From positions 1,584,501-1,648,500 of the forward strand of contig NZ_CP102480.1 of assembly GCF_024662015.1 (NCBI RefSeq): a DNA stretch of 64,000 bases, in the 5' to 3' direction. The stretch is from Nisaea acidiphila. GTDB taxonomy: Bacteria; Pseudomonadota; Alphaproteobacteria; Thalassobaculales; Thalassobaculaceae. Made by a program: the position numbers and the translations under genes. Positions 9,008 to 16,780 of this stretch are shown here, piece by piece (within the stretch, counting starts at the first letter, position 1; each line of letters opens with the position of its first letter). Under the pieces are notes generated by a model. That model saw only the letters and a program-made list of their open reading frames with translations, did no database searches and was not told the origin of the DNA.

Positions 9008-10267
9008 ATGGCGGCAGTTACGGAAAATGATGGCGTAATGCGCGCGGCGGACGGAACGCCGCTGAAGCAGGCGCTGGCTCGCGCGACACGCATGAACAAA
9101 ATGCGGGCTTTCCTGCTGACCACTCCGCTGCTGGCCTTTATCCTGGTCTCCTTCATCCTGCCGATCGGCCTAATGCTGTTCCGCAGCATCAGTGCGCCCG
9201 AGGTCGCGGAAGCCTTTCCGAAAACCTTGGAAGTTCTTAAGCAATGGGATGGTGAAGGAGTCCCCGGCGAGGACATCTACGCTACGCTCGCCGCCGAAAT
9301 GTCGGATCGCGACAACCGCTTCAATCTCGGCAAGGCCGGAACCCGGTTGAACTATATGGAGAGCGGATTCCGCTCCCTTATGAACAAGACCACCCGTCGC
9401 ATCAAACGCGCCGAGGCGCCTTTCAAGGACGCCTTCATCAAGATCGACAAGCGTTGGGGCGAGGCCGACACCTGGAAGACAATCCGGCAAGCCGGCTCTC
9501 CCTACACGATCCGCGCCTATCTGAATGCCATCGACCTGACCCAGGAGCCGAGCGGCGATATCGTAGCGCAGCCCGAGGTCAAACAGATCTACGTGACACT
9601 GTTCGAACGCACCATCTGGGTGTCGATCGGAGTGACAGTGGCCTGTATCGCGCTGGCCTATCCGATTTCGTACCTGCTCGCGACGCTCCCGGCGGGAACG
9701 GCGAACCTGTTGATGATTTTCGTCCTGCTGCCGTTCTGGACATCGCTTCTCGTGCGCACGACCTCGTGGATCGTGCTGCTTCAGACCAACGGGGTGATCA
9801 ACGACATACTCGTCTGGATCGGGATCGTCGGCGACGATAACCGGATCCAGATGATCTACAATATGACCGGCACCTTCATCGCCATGACGCACATCCTGCT
9901 GCCTTTCATGGTGTTGCCGCTCTATTCCGTGATGAAGACCATCCCGAAGGATCACATGCGCGCCGCCCGGTCGCTCGGCGCCAATCCGGCGATCGCCTTC
10001 ATGCGGATCTACATGCCGCAAACCGTGCCGGGTGTCGGCGCTGGCTCGATCCTCGTCTTCATTCTCGCCATCGGCTACTACATCACGCCCGCCCTCGTCG
10101 GCGGCCAGGATGGTCAGCTGATTTCGAATATCATCGAATATCACATGAAGAAGTCGCTGAACTGGAGCCTTGCGGCGGCGCTCGGCGGCATCCTACTGGC
10201 AGGCGTGCTCGCGCTTTACTGGCTCTACAACCGCATTGTCGGCATCAGCAACATGAAGCTCGGCTAA
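9008..10267 (+). CDS. ABC transporter permease, PotB type, with enlarged first periplasmic loop
   Basis: A 419-residue permease. The first membrane helix is near residues 37-57 (LLAFILVSFILPIGLMLF). About 140 residues of hydrophilic, charged sequence follow (SAPEVAEAFPKTLEVL to EVKQIYVTLFERT). The conserved five-helix permease domain then includes LIMIFVLLPFWTSLLVRT-type and EAA-loop text (MRAARSLGANPAIAFMRIYMP). Typical PotB proteins are about 280-310 residues, so the extra length is essentially this loop. It pairs with the PotC-type protein 11 nt downstream. Confidence 0.9.
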   Translation: MAAVTENDGVMRAADGTPLKQALARATRMNKMRAFLLTTPLLAFILVSFILPIGLMLFRSISAPEVAEAFPKTLEVLKQWDGEGVPGEDIYATLAAEMSDRDNRFNLGKAGTRLNYMESGFRSLMNKTTRRIKRAEAPFKDAFIKIDKRWGEADTWKTIRQAGSPYTIRAYLNAIDLTQEPSGDIVAQPEVKQIYVTLFERTIWVSIGVTVACIALAYPISYLLATLPAGTANLLMIFVLLPFWTSLLVRTTSWIVLLQTNGVINDILVWIGIVGDDNRIQMIYNMTGTFIAMTHILLPFMVLPLYSVMKTIPKDHMRAARSLGANPAIAFMRIYMPQTVPGVGAGSILVFILAIGYYITPALVGGQDGQLISNIIEYHMKKSLNWSLAAALGGILLAGVLALYWLYNRIVGISNMKLG

Positions 10268-10278
10268 GGAGAAGCACC

Positions 10279-11133
10279 ATGTCAGCCCTTCCCTCCTATG
10301 CCGGCCCGCTCGAGCGTTTCTGGTATTACGCCTTCCGCTTCCTCTGCGGCGCGATCTTCGTGTTCCTGATCTCTCCGATCATCGTGATGATCCCGCTTTC
10401 CTTCAATGCGGAACCCTACTTCACATTTACGCCGGAAATGCTGGCGCTGAAGTCGGAAGCCTTCTCGCTGCGCTGGTACCAGGACATCCTGGACAACGAG
10501 CAATGGCTGCATTCGATGAAGAACAGCTTCATCGTCGGCATCGCGGCGACCCTGCTCGCGACCTCGCTCGGCACCGTCGCCGCGCTCGGCCTCTCACGTG
10601 CGGAAATGCCGTACCGGACGCTCATCATGGGCATCCTGCTGTCGCCGATGATCGTTCCGCTGATCATCACCGCGGCAGGCCTGTTCTTCTTCTACTCCTA
10701 TCTCGGCCTCGCTCAGACCTATACCGGCCTGATCCTCGCCCATACCGCGCTCGGCACGCCGTTCGTCGTGATTACCGTGACGGCGACCCTCTCGGGATTC
10801 GACCGCAACCTGATCCGCGCGTCGTCCAGCCTCGGCTCCTCGCCGCAGCGCACCTTCTTCAAAGTCATCCTGCCGCTGATCTCGCCGGGCGTGATCTCGG
10901 GCGGCCTCTTCGCCTTTGTCACCTCCTTCGACGAAGTCGTGGTCGCGCTCTTCCTCGCCGGCTTCGAGCAGCGCACGGTGCCTCGCCAGATGTGGGCCGG
11001 TATCCGTGAGCAGATCAGCCCGACGATCCTCGCGGTAGCCACGATCCTGGTCTGCATCTCGGTCCTGCTGCTTGCGACCATGGAGATCCTGCGCCGGCGT
11101 TCGGAACGGCTGCGCGGCCTCAGCCCGAGTTAA
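10279..11133 (+). CDS. ABC transporter permease, PotC type
   Basis: A 284-residue inner-membrane permease with about six helices. PotC features are PLSFNAEPYFTFTPE after helix 1 and the EAA region IRASSSLGSSPQRTFFKVILPLISPG. DEVVVALFLAGFEQRTVPRQMW near the C-terminus is also characteristic. It starts 11 nt after the PotB-type stop with GGAG upstream and is the last gene of the potADBC operon. Confidence 0.93.
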   Translation: MSALPSYAGPLERFWYYAFRFLCGAIFVFLISPIIVMIPLSFNAEPYFTFTPEMLALKSEAFSLRWYQDILDNEQWLHSMKNSFIVGIAATLLATSLGTVAALGLSRAEMPYRTLIMGILLSPMIVPLIITAAGLFFFYSYLGLAQTYTGLILAHTALGTPFVVITVTATLSGFDRNLIRASSSLGSSPQRTFFKVILPLISPGVISGGLFAFVTSFDEVVVALFLAGFEQRTVPRQMWAGIREQISPTILAVATILVCISVLLLATMEILRRRSERLRGLSPS

Positions 11134-11209
11134 ATTTTCGCGTACCCCTTTACATCTGCGGCATTTGACCGCATTTTAAGAACGGTTCGCAAAATCTGCG
11201 GGGCAGGAT

Positions 11210-11749
11210 ATGTATCGCGATAATTCCCTCATCCCGAAGGAAGCCATCCGGATGGCGGCGCTCGGCGCTCTGTCCGGCGGTCCGCGCGCTTATGCGGAAA
11301 TTGCGAGCGAGGTCCGGCAGTTCGCCGCCCGCATCGTCGGTCCGTCTCTCGATCTCCTGGGCAGCTCGATCGAACTGCTGAAGTTCGAGGGCCTGATCGC
11401 ACCGGTTTCCGGCGAAGGCTTCGAGGACAATGCCCAGCTCCAGCTCACCGAAGAGGGCTGGACGGCTCTTCGAGATTACCTGTCGGCTGCGGTCCGTCCC
11501 GGCGTCAACGACCTCAACAAACTGGTCGTCGCCCTGAAACTGCGCTTCCTGCATCTCCTTGAGAAAGAAGAGCAGCTTGAACAGATCGAGGCACTCAAGG
11601 GCCTTTACGAGGGCGAACTCGCGCGCCTCAGCGACCTTCTCTCACACGAGGAATGGCAGCAAGGTCAGCTCCGCGCCTGGATCGAGATGGAAATCCGCCA
11701 GGTAGAAGACCGGATCTCCTGGTGCGACAGCCAGAAAACGTCGCTCTGA
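11210..11749 (+). CDS. PadR-like / winged-helix protein of unknown target
   Basis: A 179-residue soluble protein. Residues 8-75 can be read as a winged helix (PKEAIRMAALGALSGGPRAYAEIA, then LELLGSSIELLKFEGLI and a beta wing LQLTEEGWTALRDYL). The remainder is a highly charged helical region (LLEKEEQLEQIEALKGLYEGELARLSDLL) resembling the dimerising C-terminus of PadR regulators. A possible role as a transcription regulator is inferred from this architecture only. It lies 76 nt after potC on the same strand and may be transcribed separately. Confidence 0.5.
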   Translation: MYRDNSLIPKEAIRMAALGALSGGPRAYAEIASEVRQFAARIVGPSLDLLGSSIELLKFEGLIAPVSGEGFEDNAQLQLTEEGWTALRDYLSAAVRPGVNDLNKLVVALKLRFLHLLEKEEQLEQIEALKGLYEGELARLSDLLSHEEWQQGQLRAWIEMEIRQVEDRISWCDSQKTSL

Positions 11750-11821
11750 CGATCTGATATCCGCGCAGTATCCAGCCGACGCGCAGTGGTTCGCCGGGCA
11801 TCTAGTTCCCGCTCAATTATA

Positions 11822-11850
11822 TTGTATTTTAGATATTTTTGATTTACATT
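11822..11850 (+). promoter_or_regulatory. Candidate promoter for the PilZ-like gene
   Basis: TTGTAT (11822-11827), a 17-nt spacer and TACATT (11845-11850) in a notably AT-rich stretch, about 58 nt before the chosen start. Confidence 0.45.
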
Positions 11851-11907
11851 GACTCCAATACGGCGCCAATGTTCTCGTCAGCTCTGCCCCCAGAAAGGAG
11901 GTGTACG

Positions 11908-12276
11908 ATGATGATGGCCCTTTTCCGGCCCCGGTCCCGGGCGACTCCGCCGGCGAACGATCTCGCGGCACAACCCACGATCCGCCCGCGCGGCGATTCC
12001 TATGTCCGCATCGACGGGCGCGACTATCCCGTCAGATGCTGGTCGCCCTCGGGTTTCACTCTCGCTCCCTATAGCGGCGCCCTGATACGGCGGCAAAAGG
12101 CACGCGTTACCCTGATACTGAGCGAGTTCGGCGACCGGTCGGAGCCGCTGGAGGTTTCCGGCGAAATCTTCGTCGATGTAGCGGAGAACGGGATTCTCTC
12201 CGCGCGCTGGACCGGGCTGCCGAAATACAAGGTGGCCGCCCTCGCGGAATACTTCGCGGGGAAACTGTCGGCCTGA
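11908..12276 (+). CDS. PilZ-domain-like small protein
   Basis: A 122-residue protein. After a variable N-terminus, residues about 30-115 form a small beta-rich domain: DSYVRIDGRDYPVRCWSPSG, then RRQKARVTLILSEFGDRSEPLEVSGEI, then the end helix LPKYKVAALAEYFAGK. This order resembles PilZ domains, which bind cyclic-di-GMP, but the canonical RxxxR and D/NxSxxG motifs are only partly recognisable, so ligand binding is uncertain. The start is set by an excellent Shine-Dalgarno (AAGGAGGT, 11895-11902) five bases before an ATGATGATG triplet. The downstream glyoxalase-like gene is convergent. Confidence 0.5.
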   Translation: MMMALFRPRSRATPPANDLAAQPTIRPRGDSYVRIDGRDYPVRCWSPSGFTLAPYSGALIRRQKARVTLILSEFGDRSEPLEVSGEIFVDVAENGILSARWTGLPKYKVAALAEYFAGKLSA

Positions 12277-12286
12277 ACCGCCGCGC

Positions 12287-13120
12287 TCAGGCTGTCGTCC
12301 AGGTGATAAAGGCACCGTGTGCGCTGCTGGACGGCACATTTGCCTGCGTCTCTCCAGCGTGCAACTCCAGGCCGGCCATGACCGTGCTTCCGTCCTCCGG
12401 CATCCGGAAGGTCCGGTCGTGCGCGGCGATTGCGTCCGGTTGAAGGATCCGCGTTTCCTGCCGCGGGCCGCAGGCCACAGCGAACCCGCCATTCAGCGAC
12501 CTCACCTCGCCGCCGAACATCCGCCCGATGAATTCGGCATCCCTTTCGGGCGTCCGGGAGCTGAAATAAACCGCCGAGATCGACTCTGCGCCATTGTCAT
12601 GCTCCTGGAAGTCCGGCTTCCAGAAATACTCCTGCGCCCGGTTCTCACAGACAAAGAACGCGACCCGCGGCATATCCGGACTGGTGACGAAAGCGAGCGT
12701 GAAAGCCACCGTCACTTCCGTACCGTCCGGGAGCTTCGACTTGCGCTCGAAATCGAACGGCGCGTAGGTCTGCAGACCGGCGGCTGAAAACCGTTCGATA
12801 TCCGCGCGCCCGTCATCGCCGGCGAAGACCAGCATGGTCATGCCCTCGCCGAAGCGCCGCATCTCCTTGTTGTGCGCCCCGAAGCCGAAAAACGGCGGCG
12901 CGGCGGCGAAATCGTGCGGCTGCAGGAGATCCGGACGGTCGACTTCGAGCAGCTCGATGAAGTTCCGTCCCCGGAACTGGGCAAGCCGGTTCCGCGTTCC
13001 CATCCGGTCCTCGTGATAGGCCGTCGGCGTCAGGCGAAATCCGAGCCTCTCGAAGGCCGTTCCCGCCTTGTCGAGGTCCGAGACAAGATGCACCACATGG
13101 TCAATCGGGCGTCCACTCAT
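12287..13120 (-). CDS. Glyoxalase-like (VOC fold) domain protein
   Basis: A 277-residue protein. Its N-terminus, PIDHVVHLVSDLDKAGTAFERLGF, followed by NRLAQFRGRNFIELLEV, is the metal-binding first module of the glyoxalase_3-like vicinal-oxygen-chelate family (His near the start, Glu in IELLE). A second module follows (ESISAVYFSSRTPERDAEFIGRMFGG). The family includes dioxygenases and isomerases, and the actual reaction is unknown. It is in the same orientation as the SDR gene 43 nt upstream and may share its transcript. Confidence 0.75.
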   Translation of the reverse strand: MSGRPIDHVVHLVSDLDKAGTAFERLGFRLTPTAYHEDRMGTRNRLAQFRGRNFIELLEVDRPDLLQPHDFAAAPPFFGFGAHNKEMRRFGEGMTMLVFAGDDGRADIERFSAAGLQTYAPFDFERKSKLPDGTEVTVAFTLAFVTSPDMPRVAFFVCENRAQEYFWKPDFQEHDNGAESISAVYFSSRTPERDAEFIGRMFGGEVRSLNGGFAVACGPRQETRILQPDAIAAHDRTFRMPEDGSTVMAGLELHAGETQANVPSSSAHGAFITWTTA

Positions 13121-13163
13121 CGCGTTCTCCTGGATGGTCTGATTGCAGAGCGGTCAATACCGC

Positions 13164-13904
13164 TCAGAACATGTGTTGACCACCGGTCACGAAGATTTCC
13201 GTGCCGGTGACATAGGCCGAGTCGTCCGAACAGAGGTAGTGGATCGTCGAGGCGACGTCCCTCGGCGTGCCCAGACGGTTCAGCGGGATGCGCGGGATCA
13301 GCATCTCGTATTCCGGTGACAGCATCGCGGTTTCGATCTCTCCCGGCGCGACCGCATTCACGCGCACGCCGAGTTCGGCGAACTCGTTCGCCATTTCCCG
13401 GGTGAGAGACGAGAGCGCGGCCTTCGAGGTGCTGTAGGCGGAGCCGGCGAAGGGATGGATGAAATGGCCGGCGATCGACGTGATGTTCACGATCGCGCCG
13501 TTGCCCCGGTGCAGAGCCGCCGCGAAACCGCGCGCGAGCCGGAGCGGAGCGAAGAAATTCAGCTCGAAGACCCGGCGCCATTCGTCCAGATCCCCGTTCA
13601 GACAGCCGAGCCGTTCCTTGAACGGCGTCTTCGGCGACCAGCCGGCATTGTTCACCAAAGCATGGAGCGGGCGATCCCCCAGCAGCTCGTTCGCCTCCAC
13701 GATGAAATGGTCGAGGCTGTCCGAATCCGTCAGATCGGCGGTGATGTGATGGCTCCAGTTCGGGTCGCGCCGGCATTCGGCCGGCGGCGCGTCCCTGGAA
13801 CAGGTGATGATTTCCCAGTCGCGTTCGCTGAAGAACCCGACCGTGGCGTGGCCGATGCCCCGGCTGGCGCCGGTCAGCAGCATGGTTTTTTTCGCTGTGC
13901 TCAT
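13164..13904 (-). CDS. Short-chain dehydrogenase/reductase (SDR)
   Basis: A 246-residue classical SDR. The cofactor motif TGASRGIGHA is at residues 12-21, NNAG occurs in HALVNNAGW, the catalytic Ser is in NITSIAG, and YSTSKAA supplies the Tyr-x3-Lys pair. The C-terminal VTGTEIFVTGGQHMF is typical. Cytosolic NAD(P)H-dependent oxidoreductase; substrate unknown. The glyoxalase-like gene follows it closely. A stem-loop upstream (13924-13953) separates it from the preceding gene. Confidence 0.9.
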   Translation of the reverse strand: MSTAKKTMLLTGASRGIGHATVGFFSERDWEIITCSRDAPPAECRRDPNWSHHITADLTDSDSLDHFIVEANELLGDRPLHALVNNAGWSPKTPFKERLGCLNGDLDEWRRVFELNFFAPLRLARGFAAALHRGNGAIVNITSIAGHFIHPFAGSAYSTSKAALSSLTREMANEFAELGVRVNAVAPGEIETAMLSPEYEMLIPRIPLNRLGTPRDVASTIHYLCSDDSAYVTGTEIFVTGGQHMF

Positions 13905-13923
13905 GGCGCCGGAGTGTAAGCAA

Positions 13924-13953
13924 TTGCGGCGGCCCGAAAAAGGGCCGCCGCAA
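13924..13953 (-). terminator. Strong stem-loop downstream of the 13985-14344 gene
   Basis: 12-bp perfect arms TTGCGGCGGCCC (13924-13935) and its complement (13942-13953) around a 6-nt loop. It is 32 nt after the stop of the minus-strand conserved hypothetical. The tail is only TTGCTTAC on that strand, so termination efficiency is uncertain. Confidence 0.6.
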
Positions 13954-13984
13954 CACTGTCGTCAGAATGTCTTCGAGCTGTCGG

Positions 13985-14344
13985 CTACTTCACGGAAACG
14001 ACCTGGAAGGTCCGCTGGACGCCGTCATGTTCCGTAATGGAGACGTACTCCCCTTCGACGAAATGATGCCGGTCGAACTTGAAGATCGGCTCGTCATCCT
14101 CTTCGCCTTCCTCATAGCTGAAGACCCAGCGGCGGCCACGGGTATGGATCAGATGACCCTCCTCGTCCGGCTCGCCCTGCCAGAAACGGTGCACGGTGCA
14201 ATCCGTCTTCACCTTCTGCCAGGCATCCAGATCGAGGCTGCCGTCGCCGGTCAGCGGGGCCTTGAATTCATAGCCGTGATTGATACTGCCTTCCGGAAAA
14301 TCCGGGTTCCGTGCCAGTTCGAGGCGAATGGTACGCACGCTCAA
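13985..14344 (-). CDS. Conserved hypothetical acidic protein, co-transcribed with UspA
   Basis: A 119-residue soluble acidic protein with no signal peptide or membrane segment, and no domain I recognise. It contains several aromatic/charged blocks (HRFWQGEPDEEGHLI, RRWVFSYEEGEEDDEP, FKFDRHHFVEGEYVSI) suggesting a small beta-rich fold. The start is a TTG at 14344 supported by AAGGAG eight bases upstream; the next in-frame GTG is too far from that site. It follows the universal stress gene by 39 nt on the same strand, so it is probably part of the same FNR-type stress unit. Confidence 0.75.
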   Translation of the reverse strand: MSVRTIRLELARNPDFPEGSINHGYEFKAPLTGDGSLDLDAWQKVKTDCTVHRFWQGEPDEEGHLIHTRGRRWVFSYEEGEEDDEPIFKFDRHHFVEGEYVSITEHDGVQRTFQVVSVK

Positions 14345-14383
14345 GGGGCTTGCTCCTTCTTATTTGGAATGCGGTGAACTGGA

Positions 14384-15253
14384 TCAGTGCGCCATCAGAA
14401 CCGGAATCCGCGTCTCCGTCAAAACATCGTCGGTGACACCGCCGAAAATCGACTCGCGGAAACGGCTGTGGCTGTAGGCGCCGAGGACCAGGAGCTGTGC
14501 GCCGGCCTCCCGCGCTTCCGCCTGCAGGCGGCCGGAAATGCTGCCGCTGGACGCATCGAAGGTCTTCGCTTCCGCCTTCACCCCATGCCAGAGCAGGGAA
14601 TCGACGAAAACGGAGAGTTTCTCTTCGGTCAACTCGCTGTCGATGCCGGACATGACGAGCACCTTGTCCGCGGTCTCGAGCAGCGGCATGGCATGGGCGA
14701 TGGCTGCCGCGGCTTCCTTTGACGCGTTCCAGCCGACCGCGATGGTCTTGACCGCCGGGAATTCGACATCGTGCGGGACGACCATCGTCGCCTTCCCGCT
14801 TTGCAGCATCGCCGCCTCGGCGATCGCCATCGCGTCGCTGCCCTCGCGCTCGGTCGGCGCGATCACACAGATCACGTCGACCATGCGGGAACGCTGCGCC
14901 ACCATCGTCGTCGGCTCGCCGACAAGGGTCTCGAAAGAGACCGTCACGCCGTCGGAAGCCGTCGGCTTTTCGACCATGACCAGCTTGTTGTCCTCGCGCC
15001 ATTTGTCGAATGCCGCGAGCGAGGCCGCACGGGCTTCGTTCGCGAAACTCTCCGCCTGGTCGACGAGGGTTTCGATCATGGACGCGCTCATGCCCATACC
15101 GACCTGCGGCACCAGGACATCGCGCGGGTCGCGGTGGATATGGGCAACGAAGACATGCGCACCGTGCGGCGTCGCGACGGCAAGGGCCGCATTCAGGATG
15201 GCCGCGTCGGCTTCGTTGCCGAGGACTGGCGCGAGGACGGTCTTAAGGGACAT
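14384..15253 (-). CDS. Universal stress protein with two tandem UspA domains
   Basis: A 289-residue cytosolic protein. Domain 1 (LKTVLAPVLGNEADAAILN...) covers roughly residues 1-140. Domain 2 (VKTIAVGWNASKEAAAAIAHA...) covers about 150-289 and ends in the nucleotide-binding signature LLVLGAYSHSRFRESIFGG. Tandem UspA proteins of this length are common in alphaproteobacteria and are often induced by low oxygen or starvation. A near-consensus FNR box is centred 71 nt upstream of the ATG, supporting micro-oxic induction. The ribosome-binding site is GAGGTG five bases before the start. Confidence 0.92.
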   Translation of the reverse strand: MSLKTVLAPVLGNEADAAILNAALAVATPHGAHVFVAHIHRDPRDVLVPQVGMGMSASMIETLVDQAESFANEARAASLAAFDKWREDNKLVMVEKPTASDGVTVSFETLVGEPTTMVAQRSRMVDVICVIAPTEREGSDAMAIAEAAMLQSGKATMVVPHDVEFPAVKTIAVGWNASKEAAAAIAHAMPLLETADKVLVMSGIDSELTEEKLSVFVDSLLWHGVKAEAKTFDASSGSISGRLQAEAREAGAQLLVLGAYSHSRFRESIFGGVTDDVLTETRIPVLMAH

Positions 15254-15317
15254 GAGAGCACCTCAGGGTAAGAGCCTTGGATGAATTAACCCTAGTCGCC
15301 GCGCGGCCTGCGCTACA

Positions 15318-15331
15318 TTGACCTAAATCAA
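15318..15331 (-). promoter_or_regulatory. FNR/Crp-family box upstream of the universal stress gene
   Basis: TTGACCTAAATCAA on the plus strand, TTGATTTAGGTCAA on the transcribed strand: nine of ten conserved positions of the TTGAT-N4-ATCAA consensus. A -10-like TAGGGT occurs at 15289-15294, placing the box near -42 of the implied start site, as for class II activation. Confidence 0.7.
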
Positions 15332-15360
15332 GAAATCGGCCGCCGGAGAATTTTCCCGCC

Positions 15361-15957
15361 TTACGGAAACAGTCTGTCGACCTTCCACGGTTCGCCCTCG
15401 ACCGCACGGGTGAAACGGAAGCGGTCATGCAGGCGGAATTCGCCATCCTGCCAGAACTCGATCGCGAGCGGCGTCAGTCTCCAACCGGACCAGTAGGGCG
15501 GGCGCGGCACGTTCTCGCCCGGATACTCCTTGTCCGCTTTCTCCACTGCCGCCATCAGGCTGTCCCGGTCGGCCAAAGGCCGGGATTGCTGCGAAGCCCA
15601 GGCACCGACACGACTGCCGCGCGGACGGGAGTTGAAATAGGCATCCGCCTCCCCGTCGCCGACCCGGACCACAGGTCCGGACACCCGCACCTGACGGCGT
15701 ACCGACTTCCAATGGAAGCAAAGCGCGGCAAAAGGATTGATCGTCAGCTCGCGTCCCTTCTGGCTCTCGAAGTTCGAGTAGAAAACGAAACCGTGCTCGT
15801 CGAAATCCTTGAGCAGGAGAATCCGCGCGGAGGGACGGCCGTCGGCATCCGCCGTCGCGACGGTCATCGCATTCGGATCGTTCGTCTCGCTTTCGGACGC
15901 CTCCCGGTACCAGCGGTCGAAAAGCGCGAAAGGGTTGTCTGTATCGGGTTCGAACAT
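15361..15957 (-). CDS. pdxH: Pyridoxamine 5'-phosphate oxidase
   Basis: A 198-residue FMN enzyme making pyridoxal 5'-phosphate from PNP/PMP, the last step of vitamin B6 salvage. Family landmarks: NAMTVATADADGRPSARILLLKDFDEHGFVFYSN-type core, AALCFHWKSVRRQVRVSG, SRPRGSRVGAWASQQS and the C-terminal PYWSGWRLTPLAIEFWQ / RLHDRF. The length is slightly short of the E. coli enzyme (218). ATG at 15957 was chosen because AGAGGAACG precedes it; an upstream in-frame ATG at 16062 would add non-conserved sequence. Confidence 0.95.
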   Translation of the reverse strand: MFEPDTDNPFALFDRWYREASESETNDPNAMTVATADADGRPSARILLLKDFDEHGFVFYSNFESQKGRELTINPFAALCFHWKSVRRQVRVSGPVVRVGDGEADAYFNSRPRGSRVGAWASQQSRPLADRDSLMAAVEKADKEYPGENVPRPPYWSGWRLTPLAIEFWQDGEFRLHDRFRFTRAVEGEPWKVDRLFP

Positions 15958-16223
15958 TTTCGTTCCTCTAGGCGGGGCGTGGCGTTTCACACAGGTTGTG
16001 AATATGGAGGCCTTTTTATTGCCGTAAAGATCGCCACATTGAAGCCGGAATACGCGTATCACTAGCGAGCACCGGCGCGGCCTGTCCAGCGTTGTAACGT
16101 CGCACCGCTCGCGTCCGCGTGCATCGCATGAAGGCCGAAGCTAAAATTTCGGTTGTGCGCGACGGATTCCAGATATCCGGCCGTTACAGTTTCGGGCCAT
16201 AGCTGTCGCCAGGGAGCAGACCA

Positions 16224-16697
16224 ATGAAAAAACACGCCGCAATCGCCGTTGCCGCCGCGATCACTCTCGGCGCCTGCCAGACCACCGAACTCGGACCGAA
16301 ACAGACGGCGGGCGGCCTTCTGGGAGCGGTCGGCGGTGCCGTCGTCGGCTCCAATATCGGTGGCGGCAAAGGGACCGTCGCGGCCGTGGCAGCCGGCACC
16401 CTGCTCGGCGCCTGGCTCGGCAGCGAGATCGGCCGGTCGCTCGACAACGCGGACAGGGCGGCGATGGCGCAGAGCACCCAGCGCTCGCTCGAAAAGAATC
16501 CGGTCGGCGTCTCCACCAGCTGGAACAATCCGGACAGCGGGAATTCCGGTACCGTCACTCCGACCCGGACCTACCAGGCCTCCTCCGGCCAGTATTGCCG
16601 CGAATACACTCAGACGGTGAATGTCGGCGGCCAGACCGAGGAAGCCTATGGCACTGCCTGCCGCCAGCCGGACGGCAGCTGGAAAATCCAGAACTAG
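16224..16697 (+). CDS. Glycine-zipper 17-kDa-antigen-like lipoprotein
   Basis: A 157-residue predicted lipoprotein with signal peptide and lipobox ITLGAC (Cys18). A glycine-zipper membrane region follows (GGLLGAVGGAVVGSNIGGG, then VAAGTLLGAWLGSEIGRSLD). The C-terminal domain carries CREYTQTVNVGGQ and ends with YGTACRQPDGSWKI, as in the rickettsial 17-kDa surface antigen family and its relatives. It is probably anchored in the outer membrane with an envelope-integrity role. It stands alone and is followed by a clear terminator. Confidence 0.88.
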   Translation: MKKHAAIAVAAAITLGACQTTELGPKQTAGGLLGAVGGAVVGSNIGGGKGTVAAVAAGTLLGAWLGSEIGRSLDNADRAAMAQSTQRSLEKNPVGVSTSWNNPDSGNSGTVTPTRTYQASSGQYCREYTQTVNVGGQTEEAYGTACRQPDGSWKIQN

Positions 16698-16721
16698 GCA
16701 CCGCGCCCCAGCTCTGCGATG

Positions 16722-16763
16722 ATCGGACCGGACGGAAATTTGCCGCCGGTCCGATTGTTTTTT
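16722..16763 (+). terminator. Rho-independent terminator of the lipoprotein gene
   Basis: 10-bp arms ATCGGACCGG (16722-16731) and CCGGTCCGAT (16746-16755) followed by TGTTTTTT. It lies between the lipoprotein stop and the DnaJ-like start. Confidence 0.85.
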
Positions 16764-16780
16764 CCATATAATCCCGAGCC

